Positions 46,660-59,262 of a stretch of 64,000 nt of DNA are shown piece after piece. The stretch comes from Sinonovacula constricta (Eukaryota > Mollusca > Bivalvia > Cardiida > Solecurtidae). The notes below the pieces were generated by a model, which saw nothing but the letters and a program-made list of their open reading frames with translations, had not been told where the DNA came from and did no database searches. Position 1 is the first letter of the stretch; the number at the start of each line of letters is the position of its first letter. Both the position numbers and the translations under genes were made by a program. The stretch is taken from assembly GCA_007844125.1 (NCBI GenBank), contig CM017568.1:11355854-11419853 (forward strand). The letters run 5' to 3'.

Positions 46660-49590
46660 AAGGCCATAAGGGAATAATATTCTTCCCAAATTTGTCATCA
46701 AAGTCCTTAGGGGACAATGTAACTCTCATAGGCCATAAGTGGGCCAATTTGACATCCAAATGTGATTAGGGTACAGTCTTGTTCCAACAAAAGCCATCAG
46801 GGGACAATTTTGCTCCAATAGGCGATTAGTGGAGAAATGGACTCCCAATGGCCATTAGGGGACATATGGACTCCCAATGGCCATTAGGGGAAAAATGGAC
46901 TCCAAATGGTAATTAAGGGACAAATGGACTCCCAATGGCCATTAGGTGACAAATATACTCCCTATGGCTATTAGGGGACAAAGGGATTCCTAGTGGCCAT
47001 TAGGGGACATATGGACTCCAAATGGCCATTAAGGGATATATATGGACTCCTAATGATCATTAAGGGATATATGGACTCCCAATGGCCATTAGGGGACAAA
47101 TGGACTTCCAATGGCCATTATGGGACAAATGGACTCACAATTGCCATTAGGGGACATATGGACTCCCAATGGTCACTAGGGGATAAATGGACTCCCATTG
47201 GCTATTAGGGGACATATGGACTCCCAATGGCCATTAGGGGACAAATGGACTCCCAATGGCCATTAGGGGACAAATGGACTTCCAATGGCCATTATGGGAC
47301 AAATGGACTCCCAATTGCCATTAGGGGACATATGGACTCCCAATGGTCACTTAAGGGGATAAATGGACTCCAAATGATCATTAAGGGATATATGGACTCC
47401 CAATGGCCATTAGGTGACAAATGGACTCCCAATGGCCATTAGGGGACATATGGACTCCCAATGGCCATTATGGGACAAATGGACTCCCAATGGCCATTAG
47501 GGGACATATGGACTCCCAATGGCCATTAGGGGACAAATGGACTCCCAATGGCTATTAGGGGACAAATGGACTTCCAATGGCCATTAGGGGACAAATGGAC
47601 TCCCAATGGCCATTAGGGGACAAATGGACTCCCAATGGCCATTAGGGGACAAATGGACCTCCAATGGCCATTATGGGACAAATGGACTCCCAATTGCCAT
47701 AAGGGGACATATGGACTCCCAATGGTCACTTAAGGGGATAAATGGACTCCAAATGATCATTAAGGGATATATGGACTCCCAATGGCCATTAGGTGACAAA
47801 TGGACTCCCAATGGCCATTAGGGGACAAATGGACTCCCAATGGCCATTAGGGGACAAATGGACTCCCAATGGCTATTAGGGGACAAATGGACTCCCAATG
47901 GTCATAAGGTGACAAATAGACTCCCAATGGCCATTAGGATTAGGGGACAAATGGACTCCCAATGGCCAATAGGGGACATATGGACTCCCAATGGCCATTA
48001 TGTGACAAATGGACTCCCAATGGCCATTAGGGGACAAATGGACTCCCAATGGCCATTAGGGGACATATGGACTCCCAAAAGCTATTAGGGGACAAATGGA
48101 CTCCTAATTGCCATTAGGTGACAAATGGACTCCCAATAGCCATTAGGGGACAAATGGACTCCCAATGACCATTAGGGGACAAATGGACTCCCAATGGTCA
48201 TAAGGGGACATATGGACTCCCAATGGCCATTAGGAGACAAATGGACTTCCAATGGCAATTAGGGGACAAATGGACTCCCAATGGCCATTAGGGGACATAT
48301 GAACTCACAATTGCTATAAAGGGACAAATGGACTTCCAATAGCCATTAGGGGACAAATGGACTCCCAATGACCATTAGGGGACAAATGGACTCCCAATGG
48401 CCATTAGGGGACAAATGGACTCCCAATGGTCATTAGGGGACATATGAACTCACAATTGCTATAAAGGGACAAATGGACTCCCAATGGCCATTAGGGGACA
48501 TGAGGACTCCCAATGGCCATTAGGGGACATTTGGACTCCCAAAAGCTATTAGGGGACAAATGGACTCCTAATGGCCATTAGGTGACAAATGGACTCCCAA
48601 TAGCCATTAGGGGACAAATGGACTCCCAATGACCATTAGGGGACAAATGGACTCCCAATGGTCATAAGGGGACATATGGACTCCCAATGGCCATTAGGAG
48701 ACAAATGGACTCCCAATGGCAATTAGGGGACAAATGGACTCCCAATGGTCATTAGGGAACATATGAACTCACAATTGCTATAAAGGGACAAATGGACTCC
48801 CAATGGCCATTAGGGGACAAATGGACTCCCAATGGCCATTAGGGGACATATGGACTCCCAAAAGCTATTAGGGGACAAATGGACTCCTAATGGCCATTAG
48901 GTGACAAATGGACTCCCAATAGCCATTAGGGGACAAATGGACTCCCAATGACCATTAGGGGACAAATGGACTCCCAATGGTCATAAGGGGACATATGGAC
49001 TCCCAATGGCCATTAGGAGACAAATGGACTTCCAATGGCAATTAGGGGACAAATGGACTCCCAATGGCCATTAGGGGACATATGAACTCACAATTGCTAT
49101 AAAGGGACAAATGGACTTCCAATAGCCATTAGGGGACAAATGGACTCCCAATGACCATTAGGGGACAAATGGACTCCCAATGGCCATTAGGGGACAAATG
49201 GACTCCCAATGGTCATTAGGGGACATATGAACTCACAATTGCTATAAAGGGACAAATGGACTCCCAATGGCCATTAGGGAACATGAGGACTCCCAACGGC
49301 CATTAGGGGACATATGGACTCCCAATGGCCATTAGGGGACAAATGGACTCCCAATGGCCATTAGGGGACAAATGGACTCCCAATGGCCATTAGGGGACAA
49401 ATGGACTCCCAATGGTCATAAAGGAACAGTTTTGCTCCAAAAGGCCATTAGGGGCCAATTTGACTCCAAAAGCCATTTGGGGATGAATGGACTCCCAATG
49501 GTCATAAGAGTACATTTTGCTCGAAAGGTCATTAGAGGACAATATGACCCCAATAGACCACAAGGGAATAATTAGGCTCCAAAAGCTTCC
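46660..49590. repeat. 29-bp satellite, about 95 copies, with higher-order structure
   Basis: The unit is GGCCATTAGGGGACAAATGG then ACTCCCAAT. Edge units (46660-46840 and 49420-49590) are longer and diverged. Longer blocks recur: about 379 bp (near 47227 and 47606) and about 783 bp (near 48241 and 49024). Since 29 is not a multiple of 3, any ORF cycles through all three frames of the unit. The predicted 70-80 residue proteins are artefacts. Confidence 0.96.
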
Positions 49591-49767
49591 ACGATAAAAA
49601 ACAATTTAAAGTTGGCATCTAGCAGTTCCTATATATTTAACATTTAGGCATATAGTTTCTTCAATGTGAAAAGAAATCATTATAAATGTTTTATTCTTTC
49701 TGCATCTATAAATAAGCTTGTATGAATAACTGCTAAAAAGATATCCGCATTATAATGCAGATTATTA

Positions 49768-49998
49768 AATAATGATATAAGGTGATCTCAAAAGTAAGTG
49801 GACACATGTTTCATTAATTCAAAAAGAGCTTACTGTGCTGTGTGGCTTAGACAGGAAATGCCTATTTGTATAATGAGTGGGTCTCTATTCTCACATACAT
49901 GAAGGTCATCAATAAACAACATTTTATGAGATCTTTAAGTTGGTTGTTTGTGAAATAAAATATGGCCAAAAAACCACAGGATTCCACCTTTAAAAGAC
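49768..49998. mobile_element. TTAA-type MITE family M3 fragment
   Basis: It shares GATCTCAAAAGTAAGTGG, GGCTTAGACAGGAAATGCC, GTCATCAATAAACAACATTTT and a right end GGATTCCACCTTTAA with the family. The left end is lost. Confidence 0.6.
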
Positions 49999-50713
49999 CT
50001 CAAGCTTTTTTTATACATTAATTTATATTATCATAAAAACTAAGGGAACATAAGAAATCAGTATAACATGACCATGCTATCTTGAAAAGCTCTCACAGGA
50101 ATAATAAAAATAATAGTCTTATTAAGTATCTAGACCAAAAGAATGAAATAACATCTGAAATAAAAACTATTTTCTATGAATAATAATCTATTTTATTTTT
50201 ACTTCAATTATACCAATTTTAGGCTTCAAATGGAATTTTGAACAGATTTACACAACCCATAGAAATGGACAGTTAAGTGCTCCTTTTACTTGAAAACAAT
50301 AAACCTGTCATAATGTCTTAGCACAAAAGTGAAAACTTTCTGACTTTTCCTAGAAATGCAAGAGACATAATTACATTTAAATTAATGCCCATTTTCAGCA
50401 AAACTGAGCAAATGTTTTGCTAGATTAAGAAAATAAAAACACTAAGTACATTTATGGCATAACAGATTTTATAGGACATTCAATAAATGGAAACAATTTT
50501 CTATAAAAGCCTCAGCTACCAAACTAGCGTGGCTAAACCAAATTTGGAGAATGTGGGGCACCCCTGGTTGATATAGTGTGTAGTTATGATATTGGACTAA
50601 CGATGCTGTATGCGTGGACCAATCAATCAGAGATATTGACTTTTTCAAAGATTTTGACATTGGTGCTCACAGTACATCATATCTTGCTTGATATCCGAAA
50701 GATTATTTGTTTA

Positions 50714-51207
50714 AGGTGGTATCCGACAGTTTGGACCAAAAATATTTTCATAAAACATCATAATAAACCATTGTTATCTGAACAGGTATCACAAGATGTT
50801 GTTTATTGATGTCCTACACCTGCCTGAAAAACTAACCATAACATCACAATTGTCATGACAATGTATTTCCTATCTGAACCACGCTGCATAGTTAGCTATT
50901 TTTAAACTAAGAAAACCATGTGATCACTTATGGTTTAGCTCATCATCCGCTGTGACGTCAATGTCTATTTTTAGCAGGAATCCTAAACGTTCTTATTTAT
51001 AGATTTGAAAAATAATGAACATTTAAGTGCTGAGTAATGAGTTTTACTGCCCCAGAGTTGAAATACATGTACTGATGACAATTGTCAAAGCAAATTAGAC
51101 TTAAGCATCATTTTTATGCAGCATTTTTTTTCAAATTATACCCCAAACAGAGGTCAGATATTGTTCTATATATATATAAGATAAAGACAAACTGTCTTAT
51201 ACAACCT
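50714..51207. mobile_element. TTAA-type MITE family M3, complete copy
   Basis: The left end is AGGTGGTATCCGACAGTTTG and the right end, reverse-complemented, is AGGTTGTATAAGACAGTTTG. TTAA lies at or overlapping both borders. The element is about 494 bp and non-coding. TTAA targets and short terminal repeats suggest mobilisation by a piggyBac-type transposase (inference). Confidence 0.75.
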
Positions 51208-51719
51208 TTAATACACAATGAAGAGAAAGATTTCTAGAAGACACATAATGGCACTTGTATAGAAGGCTACATTTTAAGACAAGTCTACTGAGTATGATGC
51301 CACTGTAAGGAAGTATTACTGCTGCAGAACATGTGAAGACTCTTAAACAGTTGTAAATAAAGTTCTTTTATTCAACTAATCAAAAAAAGTGAATACAACA
51401 GAAACATTTTCATTTCACTCATGTACACAATTACAGTATATGATCTTACAAAACTGTTATACAGTGATAACTTTTATTAAAAATTTTCCTATGCAAATGA
51501 GGCACATTATATTAGCAATTAATCTTTGTTCATCCATCAAAACGGATGACTTCATCAACAACAGGAATTCTATGTGGTTAATTCATTCACATTTAGGCAT
51601 AAATGCAGCATTCAACATTAACACCAAGACTCTGTAGTACAACTGACTGGTATTGAACAGGCGATAAATTAGTACCGAGACATCGGCTAGAAGCAATACA
51701 AATAGCTAGGAAAACAACA

Positions 51720-52130
51720 GTTCTTCAGGCAGGGATGGAAATATGGTAAATCCTGGGAGGGAAAGATGATAAATGCAGGGAAGGAAAGAAGGTAAATGCA
51801 GGGAAGGAAGATATGCAGTAATAGGAAAGAAGAGATACGGAACAAGGAAAAGAGGAAGTGATAGTGGTGGACACAAGAAATTTAGCCGTATAGCAGAAAG
51901 ACAGGGAGAGACAAATAAAGACAAGGAGAAAGATAGTGATGGAGGGAATGAGAGGGTGAGAAGGAGAGAGGGAAAAAAACAGAGATTGATAAAGGTACAG
52001 AAAAAAAGATAAGTGAAGAATAGAGAGAATAAATTGAGAAACATATATTTATTAAAGGTGATAAGAGGAAGTTAGAGATCAGCATCATGGAAACAAAGTC
52101 AACAAAGACGAAAGAAGTAACAAGAGACAG
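51720..52130. repeat. Polypurine tract
   Basis: The plus strand is dominated by A and G (GGGAAGGAAAGAAGG, GAGAGGGTGAGAAGGAGAGA), with about three short GGGA(A/G)GGAA repeats near its start. The opposite strand encodes only a Leu/Ser/Phe-rich low-complexity frame. Mirror symmetry is limited. Confidence 0.8.
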
Positions 52131-52464
52131 ACAAATTAGGAAATGTGGTAGGATTAATAGCAATCTGAGAGCAATAGACTAAGACCAACAATAAGGGTAG
52201 AGAAATAATTTTAAACAAGAGCCATTCCTGGTGGTAAAATATGGAGGAAGACAATGTATGTCTGACATCAAAAATCATATAAAACAAATGTTGAAAGGAA
52301 GACAGATGAACAGCCAGACAAAATCAGAGAGATACACATCAGAAAAAGTCTGTTTTTTACTACACAGGGAATAAAGACTTGAATTCAAGCTTAGCTAATA
52401 AAGTAAACACTGGACTTATACAAATGAGATAATATGGAGCAAATCAATGTAATGGAGTATTTGC

Positions 52465-52678
52465 AAATAATAATAAAATGATAATAATAATAATTGTAGT
52501 AGTAATAATAATAATAACAATAATAATAACAATAACAAAAATAATCATTATAATAATAATAATAATAATAACAATAATAATCATTAATAATAATAACAAT
52601 AATAATAATAATAATTATAATAATAATAACATTAATAATCATTATAATAATAATAATAATAATAAAAACAATAATAAT

Positions 52679-52709
<31 letters not shown>

Positions 52710-52715
52710 GACATT
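52465..52715. repeat. (TAA)n microsatellite
   Basis: Imperfect TAA repeats, interrupted by TAACAA and AATCATTA, run for about 250 bp. The apparent poly-isoleucine and poly-asparagine frames come from it. Confidence 0.95.
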
Positions 52716-52934
52716 ATTTAATGAGGCTATGAGGCTACATGATCAAATAAATCTTTATCTTCCCTGAAAGCCTCAAAACAATAGAACACTATGTTTACAA
52801 AGGCTGTTAAATATTTACACTCCGTAAATATGACTACAACATAAGTAGTCACTTCAAAAACAAACAAATAGTTCATGTACATATGGAAAAAAAATGTTAC
52901 AAATGAAGCAAAAATGATTGTTTGATTTTGTAAT

Positions 52935-53162
52935 TAGTTATATGGCACCAAAACATTAAGGGTCATAATGGCGATGTCCAGCTAATTATTGATGGAGGAA
53001 GACCCCAGAAATAAGTCTGCAAAGACCCGACCGGCACACCGCAGGTTACCTGGAAAACCACCCCACATTTAAGTTCTCGCCACAACCGGGACTCGAACCC
53101 ATGCAGTAAGGGGCTGAGGAGTTATAAGTATGTGACTCTAACTGCTCGGCCAAAGGCACCCC
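52935..53162 (-). mobile_element. SINE family B (tRNA-Ser/Leu-like), well preserved
   Basis: Read on the minus strand it starts GGTGCCTTTGGCCGAGCAGT (box A-like, as in class II tRNAs) and has GGGTTCGAGTCCC (box B). The body then reads to TAATTAGCTGGACATCGCCA. It is about 225 bp. This is the best family B copy for defining the consensus. Confidence 0.8.
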
Positions 53163-53719
53163 TACCAAAAATGATTAAATGCAATGTAGTTCTTTGAAAT
53201 ATGTGTACTTTTGTTTAAACCATTTGTTGTTTTAACCAAAGCATTGAAAATTTGTGTTATAGAATTTGAAATATATTCCTAATTTGAGGCATCAATTTTA
53301 TACTTTTATTTTATACAGTAATGTTAAGGTGCTTGTTGCTGTTATAGTTAAACACTTGCATATCATAACCACACATTGATGTAGAGTACAAAAAAGTCCA
53401 TAGTAGTTAGAAAAAGAACTTAGTATCCATTAACAGGAAACTTCCACCTTTCAATAGTGTTTCATAAATAGAGCTGCAGATTCTGCTGAATGGATACAAA
53501 GGGGCAATGAATGTGCACCAGAATTGGAGATGGATTTTCGAAAGAAATCTAGATTGGGAAGCGAAGCCATAAGTATGTCACTTGATTTTGATCTAATAAT
53601 TGTTCCATGTGAATTTTGAGGAGGTGAAAACTTGCCTCTTTAATATTCAGGCAATTTTTATTGATAGAGTTTAACATCATAATTGCCTTTCTGAACAGGA
53701 CCCTTTCATAAAAGGGTAT

Positions 53720-54008
53720 TCTACCAGACCTGGTAGCGCAAATGGTAGAGTGTTAGCTTCGAATAAGAGAGGCCCCGGGTTCGATCCCGCTCCACAACAT
53801 CCCAGTCGTTAAAAAAAAATGGTAGTAGTATAGCTCCCTTGCTAACGCTGAAGCAAATATAAAGGTAGTTCCATGACCGGTTGGCCAGGTGTCAGGATAA
53901 TGTAACTAGGTGTGGTATCATGCCAGGTGTTCACGGCAGCACCATATCTGCTTCAAGTGGACACTATCTGCAGATAACTGGTGGGACTATAAACCCAGCA
54001 AACATACC
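53720..54008 (+). mobile_element. SINE family A (tRNA-derived), complete with 13-bp target-site duplication
   Basis: The head has TGGTAGCGCAAATGGTAGAG (box A) and GGGTTCGATCCCG (box B), so it derives from a tRNA. The body continues through TATAGCTCCCTTGCTAACGC and ATGCCAGGTGTTCACGGCA to a tail ATAAACCCAGCAAACATACC. The flanks CATAAAAGGGTAT at 53707-53719 and 54009-54021 are identical, a perfect 13-bp target-site duplication. That indicates a fairly recent insertion. Confidence 0.9.
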
Positions 54009-54876
54009 CATAAAAGGGTATCCATCACATCTCTGTAAGCAAAATATCCCCTGGCAGATCTCAGGCTTAAGGTGACGATGGCCACCTTTAAAGCAAAAGA
54101 TGTGCTGCCCTCACTGTGACAGCATAATGTAAATACCTGCCCTCATCATTTCAGGAACCACATGACAGTGACAAGCAACCAGATAATGGATTGGCGATAA
54201 AGACAGGAGAGCTTGACAGTTTACTGGGACAAATGAAGTGATCTGGTAGGAAGTCTATTGACTACTGGTATCTATCTACAGTTAAAGTGTATTGATTACA
54301 GTAAATCTACAGAGGATTGTGATACTGTGGCGTGACAGGAACCAGAAACAGGGAACCATTACATGAAAGCAGGGCAAATCTTATTTGTATTTTTTAATCC
54401 ATATACATATTTTCACGTTATGGATAGTTATTTGTTGTCTCACAATTTTTACAATGTGTTTAAGATGTATTTTGTATTTTGTTTCATTAACTTTTCAAAT
54501 TAAAAGTATAAACCTCAAAAATACTTATAAATGCATAAGGATTGTGAAGAGGGCTGGCCTTTACCTTGTAATGAAGAAATATAATTTAAAAAGCAAACAA
54601 CATGATAACAAGAAACTGAAATCGTCCACTGGGAACCCTAGGAAACCAGACTACTTCTACAAACAAATAAGCACAAATCCATGGACAACACAAAAGACAG
54701 ATGAGAAATCAGCCTCCAGACAGGAAATGGATGTGTCCCATGACAGGAAGTAGCTGGTTCATGAGTCAACAAACAACACACTGCAACATTTCTGGGCATT
54801 AGTGCTGCAACAATTGGTTCTGGGTTTTCTTAGACTTCTCTTGTCAAAATATAGCTATATACACAAAGACATCAAT

Positions 54877-55066
54877 AGCTAACATTGACGTTTTAACTGC
54901 AACAACTGCCTTGTCAGCTTTTTAAGCATGATAATATGGAAACAGATCTATATTCCGATAAACTTAGTCCTTTCAATGTCAAAAGCTAACATTGATGTTT
55001 CAGCTACACCAATTGCCTGTCAGGTTTTAAGCACAGAAACCTGGAAACAGATCTATAACCCAGATA
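54877..55066. repeat. About 100-bp tandem duplication, two diverged copies
   Basis: The blocks AGCTAACATTGACG/ATGTTT, CAA..ACTGCCT/ATTGCCTGTCAG and GGAAACAGATCTATA occur in the same order in 54877-54965 and 54978-55066. No function is visible. Confidence 0.65.
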
Positions 55067-55122
55067 GAAGTTTTGTTAGTATGAATGGATGTTTTTGCGG
55101 CAGAAACTTTCTTTGTGACTGG

Positions 55123-55290
55123 GTGCCTGTGGCCTATAGGTAGAGACGCTGATTTGCAACTCCTCTGACTGCTTAGCTTCTCATGCATGGGTTTGAGTCC
55201 CATTTGGGGTGAAGGACTTAATGTGTGAATATCTCCACCAAAACAGCTGGATGTCACTATAATGATCATAACTGGTTGCTGCGATGTATC
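55123..55290 (+). mobile_element. SINE family B copy on the plus strand
   Basis: The element starts GGTGCCTGTGGCCTATAGGT with box B-like GGGTTTGAGTCCC. It ends with GGTTGCTGCGATGTATCT followed by an A-rich (AAC)n and CA tail. It is shorter than the minus-strand copies. Confidence 0.7.
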
Positions 55291-55484
55291 TAAAAAAAAA
55301 CAACAACAGAAAAACACACACACACACACAAATATCATTATCTGGACATTTGATAAAGATAGATTGTCAAAACAGACCTACTGATATAAGTTTTCCTGGT
55401 ATCAAAAGAAAAATTGATACAATACATGTTGCTACAGTAATTGCATTTTTGGTCGTTATCCCAACTATTTCATAAGTAAGTCAT

Positions 55485-55690
55485 TGAAAGTGGAAGTGGT
55501 ATAGCTCTTTTGCTAAAGTTCAAGCAAACATAAGATGTAAGGTCCTGGACTGGTCATCCAGGTGACAGAATAATAGGAATGGGAGTGGTATCATGCCAGG
55601 TGTTCAAGGCATGCTATACACAGTAAAGGTAGCATTATATCTGCTTCAAGTGGACACTGTCATTGGATAAGTGAACTCTAAAACTGTTGC
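55485..55690 (+). mobile_element. SINE family A copy, head missing
   Basis: The sequence GTGGTATAGCTCTTTTGCTA to CTTCAAGTGGACACTGTC follows SINE A colinearly. The tRNA-like 80 bp and the tail are absent. Confidence 0.75.
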
Positions 55691-56339
55691 ATGGACAATA
55701 AATCAGACAATATTTTGCTTACACAAGACAATCTGATGCCCAAGAATGCATCTATAAATGGAACAAACATTTTTGGGCAACACAATCCTTTTCATATTCT
55801 TTCTTACATTTTCATGATAAAAAGATGCTATAAACAACAAGCTTGTAAACATGGATCATAAGTTGAAGTTAATGTACCAAGCTAAGCAACCATCTGTCAT
55901 TTTTCTGAATGGTGATGATGCATCTTACATAAGCCTTAGCTGTTAGGTAAACTACTGAGTCTTGTCATGTCAAGTATGCATAAAAACAACATTTTTTCTT
56001 CATGCAACATGATAACACAGTCCTACAATACAGTGAAATAATTCACACTTACTGAAGCATAGCAAGTTTGTAACAAGGACATTTTTCACTGAAAATACAT
56101 GTATTTATTACTTAAAGTGCTGTATGTTAAGGTAAGTCTGCAAAATGCAAGTTTCACCAGGCTTTGGCAAATATTGCAGATCCTGGTCTGAAAGTTTCTA
56201 ATGGAAGTTTGGTGCTCTGGATCTCCAATATTTGTTGCTGACTCTCTAGAAATCTGCCTATATGCATTATTTCATGTTTTTGTCAGAGTATGATTAACAA
56301 TTATGTTCTGTTTTTGTTACATAGCACAAACATCACTAA

Positions 56340-56768
56340 AGGTGGTAATTCCGACAGTTTGCTAATCTAAAATCACGTACCAATATCAACCATTGTTTTG
56401 GGGAATTCCGTCATACTTTTTGCATAAACCCATACTTTAGTTGTTATAAAGATGATCTGAAATACTAACTTTAATGTCAGACTGTAAAAAAAAAGTGTGA
56501 TAGTGGTCACTGCTTAAAGCAGATATTGATGGCAGAGTGGATTGCAAGGATGACTTTATAAAAAAAAAAAGCAAGTGGTCACATGGTTTCTAAGGTTAAA
56601 AAATAGCTATTTCTGCATCGTGGCTTGAATATAGGAAACACCTGTTTGCAATAACGAGAGGGGATTTATCCTTGACTGTTTACAAAGATCTTTGGCATCA
56701 ATGAACAGCATTTTGCAAAACCTGTTACCAAAGAAAAATCTTTTGGACCAAACTGTTGGATACCACCT
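56340..56768. mobile_element. TTAA-type MITE family M3, complete copy
   Basis: It lies between CTAA (one change from TTAA) and TTAA at 56769-56772. The left end is AGGTGGTAATTCCGACAGTTT and the right end AAACTGTTGGATACCACCT. The interior closely matches 41890-42369. It is 429 bp. Confidence 0.78.
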
Positions 56769-56775
56769 TTAATGA

Positions 56776-56905
56776 TATCCCATTAATTACTTGTGAAGAA
56801 TGACGCCCAGATATGTGTCTGGGTAGAACCACCGTTGCACAGCAGGTCAACTAGAAGACCTCCCCACATGAAAGTTCTTGCCTCCAGACTGAGAATGAAA
56901 TAACA
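56776..56905 (-). mobile_element. SINE family B fragment
   Basis: It has the family B body (CCAGATATGTGTCTGGGTAG, AACCACCG, CAGCAGGTCAACTAGAAGAC) directly after the MITE; the tRNA-like end is lost. Confidence 0.55.
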
Positions 56906-57704
56906 CAATTGGCAAGTTAAGGGTTAATTAAAATGACACTTCTTCATTGAAGATGTCATTACTTACTGAGGCCCCTTATCCAACACAGGCTATTCAACTT
57001 TAGCTGATAAATATATAGAGAGAGATATAAACAGCTATTAACAAACTCAAAGCCTGTCAAGTAGGTATTCAGATGAGGCAAATACAATAGATTCAGATCA
57101 GCCAGCTCCTGCTCGGTGCTGTCTAGTCGGAATCTACACTGTTTGCTGGGAAGTCTTTATCAATATGTCTGGGATTGCCTATGGCTGATGCTATGAGGAA
57201 ACTAGAAGGGGTTCAGAAGTAAAGTAGCAAGATAAGGGTTTAAACTCTCTAACCTACTGGACAATCTCATTATGATACACATGTAACCATAGAAACAAAG
57301 GAAGGTCTCTTACATTCCGAATTCCTGTCCCACTGGCAATATTTACTATTAGAATTTTCCCTTTGCCACAGATTTAACATAAAAACATTATAATTTCAAA
57401 TATAGGGTAAAATTATGCTTATAAGAGTTAACTATTTCATTGCTAAGTCAAGTTTTCCTCGTTGAATTTTCAAGAATTATTGTTAATGTTTAAGAAATTA
57501 TATCTTCTATGCACCCTCTGGCAAAAAGTGTTTTTTTATCTCTACTCATACCGATATTTATCAATCATGTTCACTATATCTTTGTTCATTGGCTTTATCC
57601 AAAAGCCCTCCGTTTTAAAGCAAGTTTTAATCCCAACACACTGCATTTAACTTCTTTTTCACACATATAATGTTTTTATAGCTTGCTATCATTGGGTATA
57701 AGGT

Positions 57705-58020
57705 AAGACTCCAAAATAGCGCTCATATAATTTAAATCTTAAGGTATATTTTTCTTAAGATTGTTTTCCTCATTGTTTGTTTTGTATTATTTGTTTTTGC
57801 GTAAAATCGCATATAAACAATTATGGTCAATTGGCGACGTCCAGCCAATTATTGGTGGATGAATTAAGACAACAGACTTAAGTCTTGGTAGAACAGCAGG
57901 TTAGCTGGAAAACCTCCCCACACAAAGTTCTCGACCCGATTGGGACTCGAACTCGATGAGGTGAGGGGCTAAGGAGTTACAAGTAATCGACTCTTACCAC
58001 TCTACCAGTGGCGACCCCGC
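57705..58020 (-). mobile_element. SINE family B with extended flank, duplicate of 60405-60715
   Basis: The family B element occupies about 57825-58020. Its left flank, starting AAGACTCCAAAATAGCGCTC, is also shared with 60405-60520 at high identity. Both copies therefore carry an extra 115 bp not seen at the other family B loci. Confidence 0.75.
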
Positions 58021-58297
58021 CTCAGGCTCTTACGGCTTTGCCACAAGGCAAGAGTTTGTAGTAACTCTTTAGTTCCCTTGTTTGTTGAAAGGTTCAATTG
58101 CCTTATCTTTTTTTTAATACAATATGTACTTATTCTACAATCTTATCACTGTTCCTCCAAAAGTTGGCACAAAGACTGAACACTGGGACAGTAAGTAGAT
58201 GAGAAAGTGAAACATTGCACAGCTCTACAGAACAGCAGATATCTTCTGTCTATCAGCCATTGTAATTACATCAAGCAAAGTTGCCAGGATTACTGAC

Positions 58298-58414
58298 CCT
58301 ACTTGTCGACATCATCCAAACTTTTTCTGAACACATTATAAACACTGTTCCATCTTCATTTGATAGGAATACAGACTGATACCCATCTCTTGTAACTTGC
58401 TCTTTTTCAGATAA
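58298..58414 (-). other. Exon-like open segment of unknown identity
   Basis: The minus strand has a pyrimidine-rich acceptor (ATTTTTTCCAG), a 117-bp segment open for 39 codons (start LSEKEQVTRDGYQSVFL, end VWMMSTSR) and a GTCAGT donor-like end. It matches no part of FCHSD that I recognise. It could be a chance ORF, a decayed element, or an alternative exon of this or a nested gene. Confidence 0.15.
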
Positions 58415-59089
58415 CTGGAAAAAATAATGGTCATTACATTTTGTGCTTTGTCAAATCTATTTGCATAAATTGTATTATTGAGGTATTTTTATTTCATATT
58501 AACGTAACTGCAAAGATATTAAATAAAAATGTAAATTGCTTTGTGTTGCTTGTCATGACTTTGTCCTTAGTACTTTTCTGTCAAAAATGTCAAAACTTTA
58601 AGTTGACATTTTTGTCCAAAAAAAATAATATTTAGTCAAAGAACCCAAATCATTGAGTTTATGCAACCAGATTCAAAACTAACCAACAACACAAAGTGAT
58701 GGCCATTTATTTTTTCCATTTATGTGAAAAGGAGCTACGTATAAGATACTGTTGCTGTTTATGGGACAAAAACCTGGACAATCAAATCAAACAGGGCTAG
58801 GTTACATCCTTATACATGTAAAACATAAAACAAAGTTTTATTAAATATTGATAAACATTGCAAATGTATTAAAGAAGCTTTAGAATAACGAAAGAACACC
58901 ATTATTCCCACACAATAAGTTCATCTTGATTAAAATATTCCTTTTTTTTTCCTTTTACTTTTTTGGAATTTTTGATTTTATAACTGAAAATACAAAGTAT
59001 TTATATATGATAATATTATAATAAACTCTAACGTATTGTAACTATTGCATGTTCCCAACTACACTGTTCGTAAGCGTGGGGTGTGTGAA

Positions 59090-59215
59090 AAGGTGTGAGG
59101 CTTGTTTGTGTGTCTTTTCCTTTTTGATAAGTGTGATTGAGTACGTGTGTGTGTGTAAGTGTGCAAAAATGCATGAATGCGTTTGTGTCTGTGTTTGTAT
59201 GTGGTTTTGAGGAGA
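59090..59215. repeat. Degenerate GT-rich tract
   Basis: Short GTGTGTG runs (including about 59140-59155) alternate with TGTTTGTGTCTGTG. It is a simple-sequence region about 50 bp from the pogo-like element. Confidence 0.75.
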
Positions 59216-59262
59216 CTTGATGATCAGTGACAGTAATATTGATTGTAATTATCTTGCAACTA

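Noticed and set aside
46840..49420. CRISPR-like 29-bp repeat periodicity
   Set aside because: Units are head-to-tail with no unique spacers, and the DNA is clearly eukaryotic.
46993..49575. Proteins with MDSQWPLGDKW-type repeats
   Set aside because: The 29-bp unit is read through all three frames in turn; this is a non-coding satellite.
51706..52163. Leu/Ser/Phe-rich minus-strand ORFs
   Set aside because: They come from the complementary strand of a polypurine tract; low complexity only.
52391..52714. Poly-Ile/Leu and poly-Asn ORFs
   Set aside because: They are translations of the TAA microsatellite.
53728..53800. tRNA gene candidate
   Set aside because: Box A and box B are present, but the sequence continues into a SINE body with a tail and target-site duplication, and no cloverleaf was convincing.
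54385..54753. 122-codon plus-strand ORF with a hydrophobic start
   Set aside because: No domain was recognised, codon use is AT-driven, it has no splice or promoter context, and it runs opposite to the gene. Its length is possible by chance in 64 kb.
56048..56083. 36-bp exon-like segment with AG and GTAAGT flanks on the minus strand
   Set aside because: It is too short, has no match to FCHSD, and such flanks occur by chance in AT-rich introns.
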